A stretch of 64,000 nt of DNA. Source: Deltaproteobacteria bacterium. Its GTDB lineage: Bacteria > Myxococcota_A > UBA9042. A program made the translations under genes and the position numbers. Every line of letters begins with the position of its first letter. The first letter of the stretch is position 1. Of the stretch, positions 35,101 through 42,798 are shown one piece after another. The notes under the pieces are model-generated. The model was not told where the DNA came from and ran no database searches. It saw nothing but the letters and a program-made list of their open reading frames with translations. Where the stretch lies: positions 1 through 64,000 of the forward strand of contig JACKFC010000021.1 of the NCBI GenBank assembly GCA_020632665.1, read 5' to 3'.

Positions 35101-35278
35101 CGACGGTGAGGCGCTCGAGCGGGCGCTCGACCAGCTGCTCGGCCTGCGCGATGGCGGGCGCATGGTCGGGATCATCTCGCACGTCAGCGAGCTGCGGCAG
35201 CGCATCGGCAGCCGGGTCGAGGTCTTGCCGAGCGAGCGCGGTAGCGCGGTGCGGGTGCATGTCGGGGATGGTGCGTGA
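32192..35278 (+). CDS. sbcC: Exonuclease subunit SbcC (SMC-like ATPase)
   Basis: A 1028-residue Rad50-type ATPase. The N-terminal lobe has Walker A GPTGGGKTALLD (about 41-52). A long Ala/Glu/Gln-rich coiled coil follows, interrupted by a zinc hook CAVCGS near residue 516, and the coil returns to the C-terminal lobe with the signature LSGGESFMAALALSLG and Walker B LFVDEGFGTLD. The coil is unusually rich in Ala and Gln. It is co-translated with SbcD and moves the DNA end into the nuclease. It is about the usual length for SbcC (1000-1050). Confidence 0.95.
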   Translation: MKPLRLVLQAFGPYAGTTELDLRPLDGQPLFLIHGPTGGGKTALLDAMCFALFGTTSGAERTGSDLRSAFAAPEVLTRVTFDFAHGSRRLRVVREPQQERPKSRGEGMTNHSATAWLWDRSAVDPADDAAEGVLLAEKVSAVGEEVTRILGFSDAQFRQIVVLPQGRFREFLTAKSDEKQQILEALFDTTLYKRIEDLLSRRELDLTHALRDDLAKLAGILEGVGVSDQPMLQQALQQAAEALLTQEDAQPALQAAANAAAVAHQAAVEGNRLVEAHERAVEQHARLAQASAAIDQLRARLVVAGKARALPALQQTQQERTRLARRAAESAEQAQRRLADATEAESQARSRLATEQSAEREQARADAVRQVHELEALQQPVSALAGLVAASNEAAAQREQAARRKQEAVAAVEGLEQREATLAAKHGELQDAAAAHERSKAAVERAQQRLDRAMARDTARGAASQHEREAEEAAARVEKQEEAADAARRAEKSLRVRWHTGQAAILARELEDGLPCAVCGSVEHPSPAQAPEDLPTPEALEAAERVVAESERLLAQLRTQHVRLTDMASGCSTKAAEIAAELGDDGELPFDRFRQAHASAKEELKACAARAAEATTVGTALQQVRAALPAGRAERDAAQQATASAEQQAALAQAAAEQALQRVPEALRPAGAWQRAVAEARTRRDQAHGALQQAQDAASTAAQALAQASEAARAALAQRTERAAEADAAASSFDAERANAGLQDDAALAQALADLAAEASLQEKVRRHDAELAEAKGAVAATEAARGDRQAVALDALADAVRDAEAARSRGEAAVASARSRREQLADAKRRHDALAEQIAETRATYAMVADVARAAKGQNGLRISLQRFVLAALLDDVLRYASERLGKMSSGRYRLVRREDAANKVSAGGLDLLVEDAYSGDSRSVATLSGGESFMAALALSLGLSDVVQALSGGVRIDALFVDEGFGTLDGEALERALDQLLGLRDGGRMVGIISHVSELRQRIGSRVEVLPSERGSAVRVHVGDGA

Positions 35279-35466
35279 CGGAGTTTCGAGCACCGAGCCT
35301 CTGATCGGCGACGCAGCGATTGGGGTCGGCAATCGGACATTGACTGCCGAATCGCACGCGTGGCACGTTGAAACGACCAACGAGACCGTCCCGATCCGCG
35401 GACCAATTGCCCGCGCGTACCGGACGTTCCGACCGCGGCGAACGCCGTACACGAGCCGAGGAGAGG

Positions 35467-36975
35467 GTGCAGGAGCGCTTCTGCCCGCGCTGCGACGTCG
35501 ACCTCGATTTGCCGCGTTGTCCGGCGGACGGGGTGGTCACGCTTCGCCTCGTGCCTGCAGAGCATTGCGTCCGGCTCGGCGCCGGCGACAAGGTCGGTGG
35601 GTTCACGCTCTTGCGGCAGCTCGGTGCCGGAGGTCACGGTGCGGTCTGGGCGGCGCGGCCGGCGTCGGGGATCGGCGAAGTCGCAGTCAAGGTGCTGCAT
35701 CCCGATGGCGCCGACCGCGACGCGTTACGGCGCTTCTTCCGCGAGGCGGAGATTGGCGCCCGGTTGCGCCATCCATCGACGGTGCGGGTCTTCGAGGCCG
35801 GCCAGCACGCCGGCGGCGCGGTCTGGCTCGCGATGGAGCTCCTGCACGGCCATACGCTCGAGGCCGAGCTGGGACGCCTGGCGGACGTCGGCGGCGTGCT
35901 CGGGCCCGATCGTGCCGTCGCGCTTTTCGGCGGTGTGCTCGCCGCCTTGGCCGAGGCCCACGCGCTCGGCGTGATCCATCGTGATGTGAAGACGCGGAAC
36001 CTCATGCTCGTCGGCGAAGGTGGGGAGGAGCGGCTGAAGCTGCTCGACTTCGGCGTGGCGCGGCTGGTCGACCTGACGATGACCGACGCCGGCAAGGTCA
36101 TCGGCACCGCCGCGACGATGAGTCCGGAGCAGTGCCGTGGTGAAGAGGTCGACGCGCGGAGCGATCTCTACGCCGTCGGCGTGGTGCTCTTCCGTAGCTT
36201 GGCGGGGCGGTGGCCGTTCGGCGGGGCCGACCCCTTGACGACGATGTACGGCCATGTGAACGCGCCCGCGCCAGATCTGCAGGTTGCGGCGCTCCAGCCG
36301 ATATCTCCGGAGTTGGCCGCCGTGGTGATGCGGTCGCTGGCGAAGGACCCGGCTGCTCGCTTCGCCGGCGCGGAGGCGATGCGGTCGGCGCTCGAAAGCG
36401 CGAATCTCGCGTCGGGGCAAAGCCCTTCGACCGTCAAGAACCTACGCGCGCCAAGGCCCGAGACGCCTCGATTCGGAGCGCGTCGCCGTCGCGCCTGGGC
36501 TTGGGCGACCGTCGGCGCGGCCGTCGCCACGGCCGCCGTCGCCACGTTCGGGCCCTCCGAGCCGGACGCCGCCTCGGGAGGTGGCGTACAGTCGTTGGCG
36601 GAGCCGCATGCGACGACGGCGCGCCGCGCCGCGCCCTCGGTGCCGGCCGTGCCGACCCCTGCTGTCGCTGCTCCAGTCGCCGCTGCTGTCGCCGCCCCAG
36701 TCGCCGCTGCAGTCGCCGCTCCAGTCGCTGCTCCGGTCGCCGCCGCCGCACGAGCGCCCGAGCCTCGGCACGCCCCGCCGTCGAAGCGGCGACGCTTGGC
36801 ACGCAACCTGCAATCCCGAGAAGCAAACGAGCGCGCGGGTGGGGCGGCGGCTGAGCCACTTCCTTCCGCGGCCCTGCGTGCTGCTTCGCCGACCCCCACT
36901 GCCCCCAAGTTGCCGTCGGAGGCGACCAAGGCAACAGCGACCGAGGTGATTGAGATGGAACTGCCGGATGATTGA
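35467..36975 (+). CDS. Membrane Ser/Thr kinase with N-terminal Cys motif
   Basis: A 502-residue kinase. Residues 5-21 hold C6, C9 and C18, a possible zinc-binding knuckle (FCPRCDVDLDLPRCP). The kinase domain (about 44-310) has LGAGGHGAV, Lys75, DFG (194-196) and a catalytic loop HRDVKTRN (171-178) in which the usual KPxN is KTRN; Asp and Asn are kept. A single transmembrane helix is at about 343-361, followed by a Val/Ala/Pro repeat linker (VAAPVAA units) and a charged tail outside the membrane. The GTG at 35467 was chosen because of the GAGGAGAGG before it. Its end overlaps the next gene by 8 bp. It heads the five-gene operon with the FHA-type sigma-54 activator, which is the likely phosphorylation target. 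Confidence 0.85.
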   Translation: MQERFCPRCDVDLDLPRCPADGVVTLRLVPAEHCVRLGAGDKVGGFTLLRQLGAGGHGAVWAARPASGIGEVAVKVLHPDGADRDALRRFFREAEIGARLRHPSTVRVFEAGQHAGGAVWLAMELLHGHTLEAELGRLADVGGVLGPDRAVALFGGVLAALAEAHALGVIHRDVKTRNLMLVGEGGEERLKLLDFGVARLVDLTMTDAGKVIGTAATMSPEQCRGEEVDARSDLYAVGVVLFRSLAGRWPFGGADPLTTMYGHVNAPAPDLQVAALQPISPELAAVVMRSLAKDPAARFAGAEAMRSALESANLASGQSPSTVKNLRAPRPETPRFGARRRRAWAWATVGAAVATAAVATFGPSEPDAASGGGVQSLAEPHATTARRAAPSVPAVPTPAVAAPVAAAVAAPVAAAVAAPVAAPVAAAARAPEPRHAPPSKRRRLARNLQSREANERAGGAAAEPLPSAALRAASPTPTAPKLPSEATKATATEVIEMELPDD

Positions 36976-37690
36976 GGTTGGCGGGTACAGGTGGCTGGCA
37001 GTCGCTGTGGCGATTGGCGCGGCGATGACGACGTCGACCGGCCGCGTGCACGAGGCGACGGCGCAGACGCCCGCAGCCGGCCGATCTGCGGCATTGGGCG
37101 CGGCGCTCTCCCATCGCGCTACGGTCGCCTATCGCGAAGGGAGGTACGCCGAGGCGGCGAAGCTGTACCGCGCGGCCTATGCAGCGGCTCCAGCGCATAT
37201 CGACCTGCTCTACGGCGTTGGACGCGCCGAGCAACGGGCCGGCAACTGCGATGAGGCCCTGGCTGCGATCACGCGCCTCGAGGCTGCGTTGCCCGTCGTG
37301 CACAAGCTTCGGGCCCGCTGTGCCAGGGTACGCATGGCCTGCGGAGGTTCGGCCGGAGGCATCGCGCTCCCGAGCGCGGTCACCGGCCACGATGACGACG
37401 ACCACGTCCTCGGCATCCACTCCGTCGTCGATCGTGCCGTAGCTCCGGGCGGCTCGGCCCCCCCGGGGTGGGCATTGCCGACGACGATCGGACTCGCAGC
37501 GACCGGGGCCGGCGCATGGATCTGGGCGGCGATCCGCACCGTCGAGCTCGACGCCCAGGTCGGACGGCTCGATGGAGCTACGGCGGCACGGAAGCAGCGG
37601 GACATCAACGTCATCTCCGGCGTTGCCGTCGGCACGCTCAGCCTCGCGGCTTCGGGCGTGATCTGGATGCTCCTGTCAGGAGGCGGTTGA
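36968..37690 (+). CDS. TPR-containing membrane protein
   Basis: A 240-residue protein with an N-terminal signal segment (WLAVAVAIGAAM), tetratricopeptide-like helices in the middle (HRATVAYREGRYAEAAKLYRAA, GVGRAEQRAGNCDEALAAI), and two hydrophobic helices near the C-terminus (LPTTIGLAATGAGAWIW; GVAVGTLSLAASGVIWML). Small TPR proteins of this shape commonly accompany myxobacterial kinases. It could hold the kinase's extracellular linker or a client protein. It starts inside the end of the kinase gene and ends on the start of the activator gene (TGATG), so all three proteins are made in a fixed ratio. Confidence 0.7.
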   Translation: MIEVGGYRWLAVAVAIGAAMTTSTGRVHEATAQTPAAGRSAALGAALSHRATVAYREGRYAEAAKLYRAAYAAAPAHIDLLYGVGRAEQRAGNCDEALAAITRLEAALPVVHKLRARCARVRMACGGSAGGIALPSAVTGHDDDDHVLGIHSVVDRAVAPGGSAPPGWALPTTIGLAATGAGAWIWAAIRTVELDAQVGRLDGATAARKQRDINVISGVAVGTLSLAASGVIWMLLSGGG

Positions 37691-39180
37691 TGCAGACGAC
37701 GCCGAAGATGTCTGTGCAGCCCGAGCTGCTCCGCGGTCAGCACGGCCTGGACTGGCGGCTGCACATCGTCCGCTCGGGCGATCCGCATCAGGTCGGCCGC
37801 GTGCTCAACCTCCGCAACGAGGAGCATGCCTGGCTGATCGGCCGCGCCTATGACGAGGACGTCCCGGGGCTGCGCTTCCACGACGGCATGATGTCACGCG
37901 AGCATCTCCGCTTGCTCGTGCGTGGCGGCGCGAGCGAGACGGTCGGCATCGAAGACCTCGCGAGCACCAACGGCACCTGGTGCGATGGCCGCACGGCGGT
38001 GCGGTGCGAAGCGCGCAGCGGGACCGTGCTCCGCTTTGGCGAGACGCTCACGGTCCTGGAGGCCGACGCCGGCCGGGCGGTCGAGTATGCCGCCCCGACG
38101 GTAGAGATCCCCGGCCGCAGCGAGTGCGCGCGACGGGTCCGGCTCGCCCTCGCCAACGCCGCCGCGGCGGTGGCCTCGACGCAGGCGCCGCTCGCGGTCC
38201 TCATCGTCGGCGAGACCGGCGTCGGCAAAGAGTTCGCCGCGAGCGAGTTCCACCGCCGCACAGGACGCAGCGGCCCGCTGATCCGGGTCAACGTCGCCGC
38301 GCTGCCCGACACCCTCTTCGAGGCCGAGCTCTTCGGTGCTGCAGCCGGCGCCTACACCGGCGCGCAGAAGCCACGGCGCGGCCGCATCTTGGAGGCCGAT
38401 GGCGGCACGCTGGTGCTCGACGAGGTCGGCGAGCTTCCACTACAGCAACAGGCCAAGCTGCTCCGGGTGCTGGAGGAGGCGCGCATCCGGCCGCTCGGCG
38501 CGACGACCGACAGCCGTGTCGATGTCCGTTTCGTCGCTTCGACCAACGCAGATCTGGACGCGCTCTGCGCCGCCGGCCGCTTTCGCGCCGACCTGCTCGC
38601 CCGCCTGCGTGGTGCCGAGGTGGTGCTGCCACCGCTGCGCGAACGACGTGCCGACCTCTTCGATCTCGCCGACGCCCTGGTTCCGCTCGCTCCGACGCTC
38701 GCGCCCGCCCGAAACGCCGAGGCGAAGACGTCCTCCTGGCGTGACGCCCTCCCGGTCGAGCTGGCCGAGGCGATGTTGTTGCGTCCCTGGCGCTTCAACC
38801 TCCGCGAGCTGCGCGCGGTGCTGCTCGAGCTGCAGCGCCTGCTCGGCGACGACGAGGCCTTGCACCGTTGGCTCGAGAGTTGGCGCGGCGAAGATCGCCT
38901 CGCCGGCGAGTCTTCTCTGTCGCCCGTCGGATCTGGAGCCCAACCCCGCGCCCTGTCGCCCCTCGGCGTGCGCGCGACGGCACCAGATTCGAGCTGGCCG
39001 CCACGCCGCCGCCGTGCCCCGCCGGCCCACCGTATGCGCGCCCTGCTGCAAGAGAGCGGTGGCAACGTCGAGGAGATGGCCCGCCGCCTCGACTGCGCGC
39101 GGCGGCAGGTCTACCGCTGGCTCGAGGCAGCCGGGATCGAACATGCGGAGCTCGAAGCGGCCCGCAATGAGGAGCCGTGA
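37690..39180 (+). CDS. FHA-domain sigma-54 enhancer-binding protein
   Basis: A 496-residue transcription activator. The N-terminal FHA domain is at about 22-125 (GR at 51-52, SREH at 69-72, STN at 92-94). The central AAA+ domain has Walker A GETGVGKE (174-181), the sigma-54 contact loop GAYTGA (220-225, a natural variant of GAFTGA) and Walker B LVLDEVGEL. The C-terminal Fis-type helix-turn-helix is at about 450-485 (NVEEMARRLDCARRQVYRWL). The AAA+ C-terminal subdomain looks shortened. The FHA domain should bind phospho-Thr, most simply on the kinase encoded two genes upstream, and set activator function. Good sigma-54 promoters lie 4.9 and 14.6 kb away in this window. AGGAGG precedes the ATG. 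Confidence 0.92.
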   Translation: MQTTPKMSVQPELLRGQHGLDWRLHIVRSGDPHQVGRVLNLRNEEHAWLIGRAYDEDVPGLRFHDGMMSREHLRLLVRGGASETVGIEDLASTNGTWCDGRTAVRCEARSGTVLRFGETLTVLEADAGRAVEYAAPTVEIPGRSECARRVRLALANAAAAVASTQAPLAVLIVGETGVGKEFAASEFHRRTGRSGPLIRVNVAALPDTLFEAELFGAAAGAYTGAQKPRRGRILEADGGTLVLDEVGELPLQQQAKLLRVLEEARIRPLGATTDSRVDVRFVASTNADLDALCAAGRFRADLLARLRGAEVVLPPLRERRADLFDLADALVPLAPTLAPARNAEAKTSSWRDALPVELAEAMLLRPWRFNLRELRAVLLELQRLLGDDEALHRWLESWRGEDRLAGESSLSPVGSGAQPRALSPLGVRATAPDSSWPPRRRRAPPAHRMRALLQESGGNVEEMARRLDCARRQVYRWLEAAGIEHAELEAARNEEP

Positions 39181-40919
39181 TGCGAAGCGTCCGTTGGTCG
39201 ATTGGCTCGACCCTCGCCCTCTGTGTCCTCTTCGTCTCGGCGTGTTTCCGCGACCCCGATGACGTCGGCGATCGCTTCTCCGACGCCCTGGGCGACGGCA
39301 AGGCCGGCATCCTCGGTCCGCAGGAATGCGAGGACGACAACCCCTGCACCGAAGACCGCTCCGCGGCCGGGGTCGGCTGCCTGCACCTGCCCGTCGCGGC
39401 GACGCCGTGCGCCGACGCCCAGCCTTGCATGTGGCAGCCGAGCTGTGTCGACGGGGAATGCAAGGGGACTCCCCGCCTCTTCGACAAATCACTCGCGCTC
39501 TCCAGCAAGGTCGACACCGTCGCCGCCGCCGCCGAGCTGCCGAACGGCGACTTGTTGCTGGTCGGGCACGCGCACATGGAGGGCATCGCCGGTGGCTACA
39601 ACCGCCCCTTCCTGCTGCACGAGCACGGCGACGGCGAGCAGGCCGATCCGAAGCAGAAGTTCGGCCTCTCCTGGCTCGACAACGGCACCAGCCCCGAGGT
39701 GGCGCTGAACGTGCAGGTCTACGGTCTGGTGCAGATGCCGAGCGTGCCGGGCGGCCCGGTCTGGGCGACGGTCGGAGACACCCGCGAGGTCCTCGAGGGC
39801 GCGAAGATGCACGCCTACCTTCGCACGTTCACCGTCGAGGCGGGCGTCAAGAGCCACGTCGAACCCTCGGGCATCGGCGACAATACGACGTTCTTCGCCG
39901 CGGCGACGGCCTCGACCGGCGCGGTGCTCGCGGTCGGCTTCCGCGATCAGAGCGCGACGGACAAACCCGACATGACGGCGCTGGCCTGCCGCTTCTTCCC
40001 CGACGCCACGTTCAACAACTGCCTGCTGGTGCCGCCGAGCGAAGCCGCCGGCGGGGCCGACTTCGTTCACGGCCAGCTGCACGCGGTGGTCGCGGTGCCG
40101 GGCCCAACCGAGCGCTGGGTCGTGGGTGGGACGCGCGCGAAGACCGAGAGCTTCGAATACTGGGACGGCAAGCCGAATCCGCACGTCGGCATCGGCAGCG
40201 CCGGCGGGCTGTGGCTCGCCGCGATCGACGGTCCGCCGGCGAAGCTGGCGTGGCAGAAGCTGATCAAGCCGGCCGGCGAATGGCCCGCCGCCAACGTCCG
40301 CAACCTGACGATGCTCGACGACCAGACCGTGCTGGTCTACGGCGTCCTCGGCAAGCCGGACCACCTCTCCGGCCAGGGTTGGCGTGCGCCCTACGGCGGT
40401 GAGGGCGAGAACTGGCTGCTGCGGGTGCGCGTGAGCGACGGAGCGGTGCTCGCCGAGCGTCGCATCCAGTTCCCCGGTTGGTCCGGGCGCGCGACCGTCC
40501 TCGGCGATCGCATCGTGGTGCACCAGAACCAGAGCGTCGAGAACGGCGACGCGCAGCTCTACTTCTTCGACAAGGGCTTCGAATTGCTCGGTAGCGCCTC
40601 GCTGCCGACCTGCGTGCCCGAGGCGATGGTGCCCCTCGCCAACGGCGACCTCTTGCTCGCCGGACGACGCCCGAGCAGCGGCTCCGACCCGGGCGACGCC
40701 CAGTGGGTCCGCGTCGATCCCCTCGGCTCGCTGGTCTGCGAGCCTGGCAGCAAATGCCCGCTCAACAGCCTGCTCGGCTGCGACGACGGCGATCCGTGCA
40801 CCGTCGATGTGTGCGACGCTGCCGCTGGCTGCCAGCACGACAAGCAGCCCGACGGCGTCGTCTGCGCCCCTGGCAAGGTTTGCGGAGCCGCAGGCTGCGC
40901 GACGAAGTCGTCGCCATGA
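39180..40919 (+). CDS. Cys-rich lipoprotein with central propeller-like domain
   Basis: A 579-residue lipoprotein (lipobox FVSAC, Cys22). An N-terminal Dickkopf-like Cys-rich unit (CEDDNPCTEDRSAAGVGC, then CADAQPCMWQPSC) is followed by about 400 residues of repeated beta-strand blocks (LPNGDLLLVGHAH, NGDLLLAGRRP) that suggest a propeller. A C-terminal CDDGDPCTVDVCDAAAGC unit closes the protein. It has no catalytic motif I recognise. The ATG at 39180 follows GAGGAG and overlaps the activator's stop (TGATG). The stop overlaps the next gene by ATGA. It is the first structural gene of the kinase/activator operon. Confidence 0.75.
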   Translation: MRSVRWSIGSTLALCVLFVSACFRDPDDVGDRFSDALGDGKAGILGPQECEDDNPCTEDRSAAGVGCLHLPVAATPCADAQPCMWQPSCVDGECKGTPRLFDKSLALSSKVDTVAAAAELPNGDLLLVGHAHMEGIAGGYNRPFLLHEHGDGEQADPKQKFGLSWLDNGTSPEVALNVQVYGLVQMPSVPGGPVWATVGDTREVLEGAKMHAYLRTFTVEAGVKSHVEPSGIGDNTTFFAAATASTGAVLAVGFRDQSATDKPDMTALACRFFPDATFNNCLLVPPSEAAGGADFVHGQLHAVVAVPGPTERWVVGGTRAKTESFEYWDGKPNPHVGIGSAGGLWLAAIDGPPAKLAWQKLIKPAGEWPAANVRNLTMLDDQTVLVYGVLGKPDHLSGQGWRAPYGGEGENWLLRVRVSDGAVLAERRIQFPGWSGRATVLGDRIVVHQNQSVENGDAQLYFFDKGFELLGSASLPTCVPEAMVPLANGDLLLAGRRPSSGSDPGDAQWVRVDPLGSLVCEPGSKCPLNSLLGCDDGDPCTVDVCDAAAGCQHDKQPDGVVCAPGKVCGAAGCATKSSP

Positions 40920-42487
40920 GCCGGGATCTCCGCCATCGCGTTGCGGCCGCGATCGCCACCGTGGCGCTCCTGGGCTGTGACTGCGGCCAAGTCGCCAGCG
41001 TCGACGACGCAACCGCTGGCCACGATGACGTCCTGGCGAGCGCCCTGAGCTCGGTCTGCGACGACGGCAACGTCTGCACCATCGACGCGTTGCAGGACGG
41101 CGCTTGCGTCCACATCAACCAGACCCAAGACGACCCCTGCGACGACGGCGACCCCTGTACCTACGCCGACAACTGCTTCGACGGTCGCTGCAAGGGCTAC
41201 AACGTCGACTGTGCCGACGGCCACCCCTGCACTTGGGACCGTTGCATCGAGGGCGCCTGCACCCACGAGCACAACCACCGTTGGAACTGCACCCCGTCGG
41301 TGCGCGTCGACGCGCCGTCGCGCGCCGCCCGCTTGCAGGGCAACGAGGCGTCGGTGCTGGTCAAGGGGCAGGTGTTGCCCGCCGACGCCGCGCTCGCGGT
41401 GGTGCGGGTTGCCGGGCAGGTGGTGACGCCCGCGGCCGACGGCAGCTTCGAGGTCGCGGTCCCGCTCGACCACGGCGCGAACTTGCTGACCATCGAGACC
41501 GAAGACGTCCTCGGCGGCAAGCGGCGTGACGTGCGGGGCGTACGCTGGTCGCCGGTGTGGATGGGCGCCGACGCGGTGGTCGCCGCGGGCGCGTATTGGC
41601 CCGCCACCGGGGTCGTGCCCGGCGATTGGGTCGCTGCCAACGCAGCTGGGCTCGCAGCTCAAGTCGTCACGATCCAGCCGCTCGCGCCGGCGCCTGACGG
41701 CAGCGCCTCGTCACGGCGTCCGCAGGTCGAGCCGGCGCAGGTGGCGCTGCACCTGTTGGCCGCAGCGGACGTCCGCCAAGGCATCGCCCCAGTCGCGCTC
41801 GCGCTCCGCCCGGAGGCGCTTCCGAACGTGACGCTCCCCGCCGCGCTCGCCGCCGAAGCGACGGCGACGATGGCGTTGCCGGCAGCGCAGGGCTGCGCCG
41901 CGCCCCCGTCGCCGGGCGTCATGTCGCAGTCACCGGAGGCTTGGCTCGGCGTCGACGGTTGGAACGCGTTGCTCGCCGCCGCCTGGAGGGCCGGTGCGGT
42001 GCGCGGTGACCTCAGCGCCTTCGTGCTCGACGCCTGCAAGGGCTGGGACGTGCCGGGCTGCGCGGTGACGGTCTACGGCGAGTCCCCGTGGCTGCTCGAC
42101 GCCTGTGAAGCGGCTGGCGAGGCCACCGCGCCGCGGTTGAGCCTCTCGGACCTGCGCATCGACGTGCGGCTCGGCAACGACCTCTATGCCCTGCGGCTCT
42201 ACGCAGCGATCGAGGGCACGGCGGCATTCGTCCTGGCAGGCGACGCGGTCGAGCTGCGGCTGGGCCCCGACGCGAAGACGATGGTCGATGTGACCTGGGT
42301 CGCTCCCGGACCGCTGACTGGGCACGCATTCTTCTTCGAGGCGGTGGAGCCGATGGTGCGCGCGAAGGCGCTGCCGCTGCTCGTGCAGCGGGCGCAGGGG
42401 CAGGCGTTGGCGCGGTGGCCGGTTGGGGAGCTTGGGATCGGGGTTGTGGGGGCTTGGGTTGGAGGGGTTTGGTTGGGGTCGAAGTAG
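40916..42487 (+). CDS. Cys-rich lipoprotein with Ig-like domain
   Basis: A 523-residue lipoprotein (lipobox ALLGC, Cys21). Three Cys-rich units (VCDDGNVCTIDALQDGAC, CDDGDPCTYADNC, CADGHPCTWDRC) are followed by a beta-sandwich of the kind seen in glucodextranase-like or Big-type modules (LPADAALAVVRVAGQVVTPA ... FEVAVPLDHGANLLTIE). The remaining 300 residues have paired Cys (GCAAPPS, DACKGWDVPGC, LDACEA) and no known motif. The last 20 codons are G-rich (repeated GGG/GGGG runs) and encode a Gly/Val/Trp tail. It is coupled to the preceding lipoprotein by ATGA and is the last gene of that operon. Confidence 0.72.
   Translation: MSRDLRHRVAAAIATVALLGCDCGQVASVDDATAGHDDVLASALSSVCDDGNVCTIDALQDGACVHINQTQDDPCDDGDPCTYADNCFDGRCKGYNVDCADGHPCTWDRCIEGACTHEHNHRWNCTPSVRVDAPSRAARLQGNEASVLVKGQVLPADAALAVVRVAGQVVTPAADGSFEVAVPLDHGANLLTIETEDVLGGKRRDVRGVRWSPVWMGADAVVAAGAYWPATGVVPGDWVAANAAGLAAQVVTIQPLAPAPDGSASSRRPQVEPAQVALHLLAAADVRQGIAPVALALRPEALPNVTLPAALAAEATATMALPAAQGCAAPPSPGVMSQSPEAWLGVDGWNALLAAAWRAGAVRGDLSAFVLDACKGWDVPGCAVTVYGESPWLLDACEAAGEATAPRLSLSDLRIDVRLGNDLYALRLYAAIEGTAAFVLAGDAVELRLGPDAKTMVDVTWVAPGPLTGHAFFFEAVEPMVRAKALPLLVQRAQGQALARWPVGELGIGVVGAWVGGVWLGSK
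42421..42480 (+). other. G-run tract at gene 3' end
   Basis: Within 60 bases at the end of the Ig-like lipoprotein gene there are at least seven runs of three to five G on the coding strand, separated by short T-rich spacers. This can form a G-quadruplex in DNA or in the mRNA and could serve to end transcription or slow RNA decay. Confidence 0.5.
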
Positions 42488-42630
42488 TTGGATGTCCTGG
42501 GATGCAACGGGACGTATCGGAACAAAGATCCGCATTCGACAAACCGATTCCTCGCCATGGGTGGCAAGTATCGACGCGAGTTCTCGCTGAATATCCATGA
42601 AATTCAGTCGAAATTCTTCTCGGCGGGCGA

Positions 42631-42646
42631 TTGGCACGCTCGCTGC
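42631..42646 (+). promoter_or_regulatory. Sigma-54 promoter for the SMB/Gly-rich lipoprotein
   Basis: TTGGCACGCTCGCTGC has the -24 GG (42633-42634) and -12 GC (42645-42646) exactly 10 bases apart and a perfect TTGGCACG -24 box. It lies in the 311-bp gap (42488-42798) after the activator operon, about 150 bp before the lipoprotein ATG. The gap holds no gene. AT-rich stretches upstream of it (42580-42625) could hold activator sites, but no repeat is obvious. Confidence 0.8.
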
Positions 42647-42798
42647 ACAGCACGAGTAGCGGAAACGGACCTCCCGCTTGAGCTAGGCAGACGCCTACGC
42701 TCCGTGCGTCGAGGCAGCGTGTCGTTCTGCGACGATCTCCGGACGTGGGGCGTCGCAGTTGCGGGCGAGCCAAGGGCCCGGAATATGGAGGCACTCCA

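Noticed and set aside
35361..35375. Sigma-54-like sequence upstream of the kinase operon
   Set aside because: The -24 box (GTGGCACG) is perfect, but the -12 dinucleotide is CG, not GC, with no TTGC. It is too weak to list as a promoter.
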